Of a stretch of DNA of 64,000 bases, positions 57,989-64,000 are shown in pieces (position 1 is the first letter of the stretch; every line of letters starts with the position of its first letter). Location: positions 186,001-250,000 of the forward strand of contig NZ_SISK01000004.1 in assembly GCF_004310345.1 (NCBI RefSeq), in the 5' to 3' direction. The notes below the pieces were generated by a model that was given only the letters and a program-made list of their open reading frames with translations, did no database searches and was not told the DNA's origin. The DNA comes from Paracoccus subflavus. GTDB taxonomy: Bacteria; Pseudomonadota; Alphaproteobacteria; Rhodobacterales; Rhodobacteraceae. The translations under genes were made by a program, and so were the position numbers.

Positions 57989-58444
57989 ATGCCGGAGATG
58001 AACATGCCTCAGGGCCCTGACCTGACCGACCGCGACCAGACCCGGATTGCGCAGCAATTCATCGAGGCGATCCCCCATGCCCGCGCCCTGGGGATGCGGG
58101 TCGATGCCCTGGGCGAGGGAACCGCAACGATCAGCATGCCCTGGGCCGAACATCTGGTCGGCGACCCGCGCAGCGGCGTGGTTCACGGCGGCGTGGTGTC
58201 GGCGCTGATGGATACCTGCTGCGGGGCGGCGGTGATGTCGCATCCGGCTGGCCCCGCGTCCACCGCGACCATCGACCTGCGCATCGACTACATGCGCGCG
58301 GCGCGACAGGGTCAGCGGATCACCGCAACGGCCGAATGCTATCACATGACCCGGACCGTGGCCTTTGTCCGGGCGATTGCCCTGGACGAAGACGACGGCA
58401 ATCCCGTCGCGGCGGCGACCGGCGCCTTTACCGTGGAGGGATAG
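57989..58444 (+). CDS. PaaI-family acyl-CoA thioesterase (first of two)
   Basis: A 151-residue hotdog-fold thioesterase: SGVVHGGVVSALMDTCCGAA is the active-site helix with the HGG signature and Asp, followed by TIDLRIDYMRAARQGQRITA. Such enzymes hydrolyse acyl- or phenylacyl-CoA. The start could be 57989 or Met6 at 58004, which has a better Shine-Dalgarno (CCGGAG). It diverges from the MerR genes and lies 3 bases before a second thioesterase. Confidence 0.88.
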   Translation: MPEMNMPQGPDLTDRDQTRIAQQFIEAIPHARALGMRVDALGEGTATISMPWAEHLVGDPRSGVVHGGVVSALMDTCCGAAVMSHPAGPASTATIDLRIDYMRAARQGQRITATAECYHMTRTVAFVRAIALDEDDGNPVAAATGAFTVEG

Positions 58445-58447
58445 CCT

Positions 58448-58948
58448 ATGGCCGACCGACGCGAACCCCTGCACCTGATCAAGTCGCGCCGCGACTCGGC
58501 CCTGGCGACGCTTGTGTCCGGGGTGCCTTACCTGGCCTGGCTGGGCATCCGCTTCGACCGGCGCGGCGACGAACTGACGGCGATCCTGCCTTATGACGAA
58601 AAGCTGATCGGAAACCCGCTGCTGCCGGCCATCCATGGCGGGGTGACGGCCGCGTTTCTGGAGGTGACGGCGATTATCGAACTGGCGTGGGCCGGGCTTT
58701 GGGAGGAAATGGAATCGGGCCGCATCGTCCCCGACGCCGCCGTGGATTCGGCCATGCCCCGTCTGCCCAAGACGATCGACTTTACAGTCGATTACCTGCG
58801 CAGCGGATTGCCCCGCGATGCCTATGCCCGTGCCCGGATCGTACGGTCCGGGCGGCGCTATGCCTCGGTCCAGGTCGAGGCGTGGCAGGACAACCGCGCG
58901 CGGCTTCTGGCGCAGGCGACGGGGCATTTCCTGATGCCGCAGGGCTAG
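58448..58948 (+). CDS. PaaI-family acyl-CoA thioesterase (second of two)
   Basis: A 166-residue hotdog protein. LPAIHGGVTAAFLEVTAIIE is the active-site helix (HGG present, Asp replaced by Glu), then KTIDFTVDYLRSGLPRDAYA. Weak similarity to the upstream gene, so an old duplication or heterodimer is possible. Expressed together with it, 3 bases apart. Likely trims acyl-CoA in the same degradation island. Confidence 0.86.
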   Translation: MADRREPLHLIKSRRDSALATLVSGVPYLAWLGIRFDRRGDELTAILPYDEKLIGNPLLPAIHGGVTAAFLEVTAIIELAWAGLWEEMESGRIVPDAAVDSAMPRLPKTIDFTVDYLRSGLPRDAYARARIVRSGRRYASVQVEAWQDNRARLLAQATGHFLMPQG

Positions 58949-58969
58949 GAACGGCGGCCGCGTTTACGG

Positions 58970-59287
58970 TCATTCGGCCTCGTCGATGACCTGCCTGCGG
59001 GCCACCTCGCGCAGTTCGGACATCTTGGCGCGAACCTGGGATTCGCTGGTCTTTCCATCCAGATCCGACATGATCTTGCGAAACACGTCCTCATCGCCCG
59101 GCTCGGAGAAATCCGAGGTCACGACGGCCATCGCGTAGGCGCGGGCGTCGTCGCCCTGCTTGCCCAGAAGACCGGCCGCCCATTCCCCCAGCAGGCGGTT
59201 GCGCCGCGCCTCGGCCTTGAAGCGCAGATCGGCGTCATGGGCGAATTTCTTTTCAAAACCGCGTTCGCGGTCGTCGAAGGTGGTCAT
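58970..59287 (-). CDS. F1FO-ATPase inhibitory zeta subunit (DUF1476)
   Basis: A 105-residue helical protein: [20 protein letters not shown], then [20 protein letters not shown] and [19 protein letters not shown]. This is DUF1476, the family of the Paracoccus denitrificans ATP synthase zeta subunit, whose N-terminal segment inserts into F1 to block ATP hydrolysis in a ratchet-like manner. ATG at 59287; GGAGGCAACG precedes it. The ATP synthase operon is not in the window. It diverges from purC. Confidence 0.92.
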   Translation of the reverse strand: MTTFDDRERGFEKKFAHDADLRFKAEARRNRLLGEWAAGLLGKQGDDARAYAMAVVTSDFSEPGDEDVFRKIMSDLDGKTSESQVRAKMSELREVARRQVIDEAE

Positions 59288-59415
59288 CGTTGCCTCCATT
59301 CCAGGTTGACCGGATTCTAGTCGCGCCACGGTCGCTTGCAAGCCTTCGTATTGCCCTCGAGGGCGCTTGTGGAGTAAGGCCCATGGGACACGGGACATGC
59401 GAAAGGACGCCGGCC

Positions 59416-60177
59416 ATGGCACCGCGCCGCAAGAAGGTTTACGAAGGCAAGGCGAAGATCCTGTACGAAGGCACCGAGCCCGGCACGCTGGTCCAGTATT
59501 TCAAGGACGATGCGACCGCCTTCAACGCGCAGAAGCGCGCCACGATCGAGGGCAAGGGCGTCCTGAACAACCGCTTGTCCGAATTTTTCATGAACGGGCT
59601 GACGAATATCGGCGTCCCGAACCACTTCATCCGCCGCATCAACATGCGCGAGCAACTGATCCGCCAGGTCGAGATCGTCCCGCTCGAGGTGATCGTGCGC
59701 AACTTCGCCGCCGGGTCCATTTCCAAGCGTCTGGGAATCGAGGAGGGCACCCTGCTGCCGCGCCCGATCGTCGAATACAGCTTCAAGAACGACGAACTGG
59801 GCGATCCGATGGTGTCCGAGGAATACATCATCGCCTTCGGCTGGGCGACCCAGCAGGATCTGGACGACATCGTGTCGCTGGCGCTGCGCGTCAACGATTT
59901 CCTGTCGGGCGTGTTCTATGGCGTGGGCATCAAGCTGATCGACTTCAAGATCGAGATCGGGCGCGTCTGGGACAACGACTTCATGCGCCTGATCGTCGCC
60001 GACGAGATCAGCCCGGACAGTTGCCGCCTGTGGGACATGAAGACCGGACAGAAGCTGGACAAGGACGTGTTCCGCCGCGACCTGGGCAATCTGACCGACG
60101 CCTATACCGAGGTTGCGCGCCGGTTGGGCCTGATGCCCGCCAACACCACCAGCCTGAAACCGACCGCGATCAACTGA
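59416..60177 (+). CDS. purC: Phosphoribosylaminoimidazole-succinocarboxamide synthase
   Basis: A 253-residue SAICAR synthetase in purine synthesis ([57 protein letters not shown], ending in SCRLWDMKT). The ATG at 59416 follows GAAAGGA. purS follows after 12 bases, as usual in alphaproteobacteria. Confidence 0.95.
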   Translation: MAPRRKKVYEGKAKILYEGTEPGTLVQYFKDDATAFNAQKRATIEGKGVLNNRLSEFFMNGLTNIGVPNHFIRRINMREQLIRQVEIVPLEVIVRNFAAGSISKRLGIEEGTLLPRPIVEYSFKNDELGDPMVSEEYIIAFGWATQQDLDDIVSLALRVNDFLSGVFYGVGIKLIDFKIEIGRVWDNDFMRLIVADEISPDSCRLWDMKTGQKLDKDVFRRDLGNLTDAYTEVARRLGLMPANTTSLKPTAIN

Positions 60178-60189
60178 AAAGGGCGCCCC

Positions 60190-60429
60190 ATGAAGGCACG
60201 TGTCACCATCATGCTGAAGGATGGCGTTCTTGATCCGCAGGGCGAGGCGATCCGCCACGCACTGGGGGGCCTTGGCCATCGCGGCGTCACCGGCGTCCGG
60301 CAGGGCAAGCTGATCGAACTGGACCTGGATGCCGCCGATCCCGATACTGCAAGAACCGAGATCGAACGGATGTGCGAACGGCTGCTGGCCAACACGGTGA
60401 TCGAGAAATATTCGGTCGAGATCGTCTGA
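60190..60429 (+). CDS. purS: Phosphoribosylformylglycinamidine synthase subunit PurS
   Basis: A 79-residue subunit that bridges PurL and PurQ (KARVTIMLKDGVLDPQGEAI, GKLIELDLD, CERLLANTVIEKYSVEIV). Normally purQ follows; here the next gene on the strand is an ABC transporter, so purQ must lie elsewhere or be displaced. Confidence 0.94.
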   Translation: MKARVTIMLKDGVLDPQGEAIRHALGGLGHRGVTGVRQGKLIELDLDAADPDTARTEIERMCERLLANTVIEKYSVEIV

Positions 60430-60509
60430 CGCCACGGCAAGCCGATTTATCGTCGGGTTGCCCGTCAGACCCCGTTGCAAAAGCGCCGGGATTATCGCCC
60501 AATGCGCCG

Positions 60510-61304
60510 ATGACGAACGACAATTCCGCCCGAACCACCGACTCTCCCGTGATCCGCATCCAGGGGCTGCACAAGTCCTATGGCGCTGTCGAGGTACTGA
60601 AGGGGGTTTCCATGGCGGCGCCCCGCGGCCATGTGGTCAGCCTGATCGGATCGTCGGGATCGGGCAAGTCCACCCTGCTGCGCTGCTGCAACCTTCTGGA
60701 AAACAGTCAGGCGGGCGACATCGCCTTCGAGGGCGAGCCCGTGCGCTGGAAAGGGCAGGGCGCGTCGCGCGTGCCTGCCGACCGCGCCCAGGTGCTGCGC
60801 TTTCGCACGAACCTGTCGATGGTGTTCCAGCAGTTCAACCTGTGGTCCCACATGACGGTCCTGCAAAACGTCTCCGAGGCGCCGGTCACGGTTCTGGGCG
60901 AAGATCGCGCCGTCGTCGAGGAACGTGCCCGGATGCTGCTGGACAAGGTCGGCATCGGCGACAAGGCCGGTGCCTGGCCCTCGCAACTGTCGGGCGGCCA
61001 GCAGCAGCGCGCCGCCATTGCCCGCGCGCTGTGCATGCAGCCCAAGGCGCTGCTGTTCGACGAACCGACAAGCGCGCTCGACCCCGAACTGCAACAGGAG
61101 GTGGTGCGCGTCATCAAGGATCTGGCGTCCGAACACCGCACCATGATCATCGTGACCCACGACATGCGGCTGGCCGCCGATGTCAGCGACCATGTTGTCT
61201 TTCTGCATCAGGGCCTGATCGCCGAGGAAGGCCCCCCGGCCCAGCTTTTCGGCGCACCGAAAACCGACCGGCTGCGCCAGTTTCTCAGTGCGTCGATGCA
61301 CTGA
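60510..61304 (+). CDS. Polar amino-acid ABC transporter ATP-binding protein
   Basis: A 264-residue ATPase of the HisP/GlnQ type: Walker A IGSSGSGKSTLLRCCNLLE, VFQQFNLWSHMTVLQNV, signature QLSGGQQQRAAIARAL and Walker B LLFDEPTSALDPELQQEV. The insertion FEGEPVRWKGQGASRVPADR is seen in HisP-like histidine/arginine/ornithine importers. First gene of the ATPase-binding protein-permease-permease unit. The start at 60510 (MTNDNSAR) has no strong Shine-Dalgarno. Confidence 0.92.
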   Translation: MTNDNSARTTDSPVIRIQGLHKSYGAVEVLKGVSMAAPRGHVVSLIGSSGSGKSTLLRCCNLLENSQAGDIAFEGEPVRWKGQGASRVPADRAQVLRFRTNLSMVFQQFNLWSHMTVLQNVSEAPVTVLGEDRAVVEERARMLLDKVGIGDKAGAWPSQLSGGQQQRAAIARALCMQPKALLFDEPTSALDPELQQEVVRVIKDLASEHRTMIIVTHDMRLAADVSDHVVFLHQGLIAEEGPPAQLFGAPKTDRLRQFLSASMH

Positions 61305-61333
61305 TCCGATCACCAACAGGAGAAGAAAACAGA

Positions 61334-62068
61334 ATGAAGAAACTGCTGATCGCCGCCACTGTCCTTGCCGCCGCCACCGGAATGGCATCGTCGCAGACCG
61401 TGCGCATGGGAACCGAAGGGGCCTATCCTCCGTACAACTTCATCGACGATGCGACGGGCGATGTCGCGGGGTTCGAGATCGACCTGGGCAACGAGCTTTG
61501 TGCGCGCGCTGAACTGGAGTGCACCTGGGTGCGCAACGACTGGGACACGATCATCCCGAACCTCGTGTCGTCGAACTATGACACCATCATGGCCGGCATG
61601 AACATCAACGAGGAACGCAAGGCCGTTATCGCCTTTACCCAGCCTTATACACCCGGGATGCCTTCGGCCTATGCGGCGCTTTCGGCGGATGTCGATGTCG
61701 AGGGCGGCGTGGTCGCCGCACAGACGAACACGATCCAGTCGGGCCATGTCGCCAGCACCGGCGCGACGCTTCTGGAATTCCCGACCCCCGACGAAACCGT
61801 CGCCGCCGTCCGCAACGGCGAGGCCGACGCGGTCTTTGCCGACAAGGACTTTCTGGCGCCCATCGTCGAGGAATCGAACGGCGAGCTGGTCTGGGTCGAG
61901 GGCTATGACACGGTGCCGCTGGGCGAGGGCATCGGCATGGGCCTGCGTCAGTCCGATACCGAACTGCGCGAGAAATTCGACGCCGCCATCACCGAGATGA
62001 AGCAGGACGGCAGCCTGAACCAGTTGCTGGTCAAGTGGTTCGGCGAAGACGCCATGGTCTTTGAATGA
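61334..62068 (+). CDS. Polar amino-acid ABC transporter substrate-binding protein
   Basis: A 244-residue periplasmic protein of family 3 with a signal peptide (about 1-20, MASSQT). RMGTEGAYPPYNFIDDATGD, GFEIDLGNELCARAELECTW and NLVSSNYDTIMAGMNINEER are typical of lysine/arginine/ornithine or histidine binding proteins, though Asp/Glu contacts cannot be resolved to one ligand. It follows the ATPase gene by 29 bases with GGAG upstream. Confidence 0.91.
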   Translation: MKKLLIAATVLAAATGMASSQTVRMGTEGAYPPYNFIDDATGDVAGFEIDLGNELCARAELECTWVRNDWDTIIPNLVSSNYDTIMAGMNINEERKAVIAFTQPYTPGMPSAYAALSADVDVEGGVVAAQTNTIQSGHVASTGATLLEFPTPDETVAAVRNGEADAVFADKDFLAPIVEESNGELVWVEGYDTVPLGEGIGMGLRQSDTELREKFDAAITEMKQDGSLNQLLVKWFGEDAMVFE

Positions 62069-62116
62069 TCCAACGCCGTCGCGGGTGTCGCCCGTGACGG
62101 CCTTTCGGGGACAGGG

Positions 62117-62998
62117 ATGTTTTCGTATTGCGCCGATCCGTCCCTGTTGCAGGGATTTCAGTGGATGTCGTGCTATCTCACCTCGGGCACGCATCTGCTG
62201 TTCTATGCCAGCTTCGGCATGGTCCTGCTGCTGCTGGCGGTCACGGCGCCGATCGCCCTGGCCTTCGGCTATGGCGGGGCCATGGCCTGCCGGTCGCCCA
62301 TCGGGCCGCTGCGGTGGGTCGGCAAGACCTATACCGGCATGGTCAGGGGGGTGCCGGACATTGTCTTTTTCCTGTTCGTGCCCATAGCTCTGGACCAGGG
62401 GCTTGAATGGCTGCGCCATCAGGCTCTGTGCGACAGCGACGCACCGGTCCGGCAGGGCAACGATTTCGTGGTCTGCGCGGCGGCCAAGCTGCCGCTGTCG
62501 GACAGTCCCGCCTGGGTCCATGACACCTATGCCCTGATCCTGGCGGTGATCGCCTTTGCCACCGTATTCGGCGCCTTCGCCGCGAATGTCCTCTATGGTG
62601 CCATGCAGGCCGTTCCCCGCGAGCAACTGGAAACCGCCGAGGCCTATGGCATGTCGGCCCGCCAGGTCACGCGGCGTGTGCTGGTGCCGCAGATGTGGAT
62701 CTATGCCTTGCCGGGACTGTCGAACCTGTGGCTGATCCTGATCAAGGCCACGCCGCTGCTGTTCCTGCTGGGGATCGAGGATATCGTGTACTGGGCGCGC
62801 GAACTGGGCGGGGCCAAGACAAGCGCCTTTTCCTATCCGCACCCGGACTGGCGGCTGTATTATTTTCTGGTCATCCTTGTCTTCTATCTGCTGATGACCT
62901 GGATTTCCGAACGCGTTCTGGGCCGCCTGACCGCGCGCCTGTCCGCCGGACAGGCGACCCTGGCGGGTGAGGCGCAGCGCAAGGCGGCCACGGCATGA
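62117..62998 (+). CDS. Amino-acid ABC transporter permease (HisQ type)
   Basis: A 293-residue inner-membrane protein of the HisM/HisQ family with the EAA loop AEAYGMSARQVTRRVLVPQM and GMVRGVPDIVFFLFVPIAL. A hydrophilic insertion of ~45 residues (LDQGLEWLRHQALCDSDAPV to about residue 138) lies between helices and is longer than in HisQ. Its start follows GGGGACAGGG. Overlaps the next permease by ATGA. Confidence 0.9.
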   Translation: MFSYCADPSLLQGFQWMSCYLTSGTHLLFYASFGMVLLLLAVTAPIALAFGYGGAMACRSPIGPLRWVGKTYTGMVRGVPDIVFFLFVPIALDQGLEWLRHQALCDSDAPVRQGNDFVVCAAAKLPLSDSPAWVHDTYALILAVIAFATVFGAFAANVLYGAMQAVPREQLETAEAYGMSARQVTRRVLVPQMWIYALPGLSNLWLILIKATPLLFLLGIEDIVYWARELGGAKTSAFSYPHPDWRLYYFLVILVFYLLMTWISERVLGRLTARLSAGQATLAGEAQRKAATA

Positions 62999-63819
62999 GC
63001 TGCCTCCAGACGATCGCGGATTACGGACTGAGATCCATCGGCCTGGGCGAACGGCTGCTGCCCCGGACCGATTTCACGCTGTGCCAGCAGGTCACGCTGA
63101 TCGGGTCGGGGCTGATCTGGAACCTGTACTTCGCGGTCTTCGCATTGCTGATCGGATTCTTTCTGGCGACCGGACTGGCGCTTGCCAGGGCAGGGCGCAA
63201 TCCGGTCCTGCGCGGGGCGGCCAACGGTTTCATTTTCCTGTTCCGGGGCAGTCCGCTGTTCATCCAGTTCTTTCTGGCCTATTCGGCGCTGGTGCTGCTG
63301 CCCCGGTCCGGCATCGAGGTCTTTGGCCTGACCCTGCCGACCACCTGGCTGACCCGCGCCTGGGCGGGCGCCCTCCTGGTGCTGATCCTCAATACCGCAG
63401 CCTATTCCGCCGAGATCTTTCATGGCGCCCTGATGGCGGTGCCGCGCGGCGATATCGACGCCGCGGACGCCTATGGCATGTCGGGATGGACCCGGTTCCG
63501 CCGGGTGATGTGGCCCACCATGCTGCGGCTGGCCTGGCCGGCCTATACGAACGAGGCGATCTTTCTGTTTCATGCCACGACGCTGGTGTTCTTTTCGGCC
63601 TTTCCCGCCTTTCAGCAGCGCGGCGACAGCCTGTATTATGCCAGCTATTTCGCGGGCCAGACCTTCAACCCGTTCGTCGCCTATCCCATCGCGGCGGGGT
63701 ATTTCATCGTGCTGACCCTTGCGCTGATCGGGCTGATGGGCATCGTGAACCGGCGCCTGAACCGCCACCTGCCCGGCGCGGCAGACCGCATCCGATATCG
63801 TCCGCAACTGTTCCGGTGA
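62995..63819 (+). CDS. Amino-acid ABC transporter permease (HisM type)
   Basis: A 274-residue second permease with the EAA loop DAADAYGMSGWTRFRRVMWP and FIFLFRGSPLFIQFFLAYSA. Pairs with the upstream permease to form the heterodimeric channel. It ends 3 bases before a glutamine-synthetase-family gene, so the importer and that enzyme are likely one unit. Confidence 0.91.
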   Translation: MSCLQTIADYGLRSIGLGERLLPRTDFTLCQQVTLIGSGLIWNLYFAVFALLIGFFLATGLALARAGRNPVLRGAANGFIFLFRGSPLFIQFFLAYSALVLLPRSGIEVFGLTLPTTWLTRAWAGALLVLILNTAAYSAEIFHGALMAVPRGDIDAADAYGMSGWTRFRRVMWPTMLRLAWPAYTNEAIFLFHATTLVFFSAFPAFQQRGDSLYYASYFAGQTFNPFVAYPIAAGYFIVLTLALIGLMGIVNRRLNRHLPGAADRIRYRPQLFR

Positions 63820-63822
63820 GGC

Positions 63823-64000
63823 ATGGACTGGCTGAAAGAACATCCCGAGGTCAAGACCATCCGTGTAGCTGCCGCCGACCTGAACGGGGTGGCGCGGGGC
63901 AAGCGCATTCCGGCACGCTATGCGCGCAAGCTTCTCGAGGAGGGGACAAAATTTCCCTATTCCGTCCTGAACCTGGACATCTGGGGCGAGGATATCGAGA
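63823..64000 (+). CDS. Glutamine synthetase family protein, 3' part cut off by window edge
   Basis: The first 59 residues only (MDWLKEHPEVKTIRVAAADL, NGVARGKRIP, LLEEGTKFPYSVLNLDIWGE). This N-terminal beta-grasp region is that of GlnA-like and gamma-glutamylpolyamine (PuuA/GlnT-like) synthetases. ATG at 63823 follows GGTGAGG. The position directly after an amino-acid importer suggests use of an imported amine or amino acid as substrate, rather than core ammonia assimilation; not provable from this fragment. Confidence 0.8.
   Translation, partial: MDWLKEHPEVKTIRVAAADLNGVARGKRIPARYARKLLEEGTKFPYSVLNLDIWGEDIE

Overview
The window is GC-rich chromosomal DNA from an alphaproteobacterium, most likely Rhodobacteraceae and close to Paracoccus. 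The clues are an F1FO-ATPase zeta inhibitor subunit (DUF1476), a soluble FdsGBA-type NAD-dependent formate dehydrogenase, an NDUFA12-like supernumerary complex I subunit, dense operons with ATGA/GTGA overlaps, and an intergenic GGGTATTT element of a type I recall from this order. It reads as core chromosome. I see no rRNA, tRNA, insertion sequence, prophage, integrase or CRISPR array, and no gene with obviously foreign composition.

Layout. 0-5 kb (minus strand): a TelA / DUF2927 lipoprotein / SPFH-GYF / zinc-ribbon operon running into a truncated PfkB sugar kinase. 5.3-6.7 kb: an ExoY-type sugar transferase facing a WecB/TagA glycosyltransferase. 7.3-12.6 kb: an RND efflux adaptor and pump followed by a LysR regulator. 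12.7-18.6 kb: formate dehydrogenase fdsG-fdsB-fdsA-fdhD-fdsD. 18.7-20.5 kb: a diacylglycerol-kinase-like protein and a metallophosphoesterase. 20.5-23.0 kb (minus): molybdate importer modABC with a ModE-like palindrome upstream. 23.3-28.3 kb: rpsA, ihfB, lapA, trpF, a GNAT acetyltransferase and trpB. 28.3-37.2 kb: pth, clpP, clpX, NDUFA12-like, mlaD, DUF2155, aat, accCB and hisFE. 37.3-40.5 kb: selD with cobU, cobT and cobS. 40.6-44.4 kb: a TRAP transporter with its substrate-binding protein. 44.6-50.4 kb: eno, an EEP-family hydrolase, selO, obgE and proB. 50.4-58.9 kb: a fatty-acid/acyl-CoA degradation island (fadJ, cupin, fadA, GST, acyl-CoA dehydrogenase, two MerR regulators, two PaaI thioesterases). 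59.0-60.4 kb: the ATPase zeta subunit, purC and purS. 60.5-64 kb: a polar amino-acid ABC importer leading into a truncated glutamine-synthetase-family gene.

How the genes work together. The formate dehydrogenase needs a molybdenum bis-MGD cofactor, FdhD for cofactor sulfuration and imported molybdate; all are encoded within about 10 kb. A T-N11-A palindrome at the 3' end of the LysR gene is a good candidate operator for fds. The fad island combines beta-oxidation enzymes, thioesterases and MerR-type regulators. ClpXP and Aat (N-degron pathway) lie within 4 kb of each other. No clearly novel defence or mobile system is present. The least understood loci are the TelA-SPFH-zinc-ribbon operon, the cupin embedded in the fad operon, and several small regulatory or repeat structures listed in the findings.
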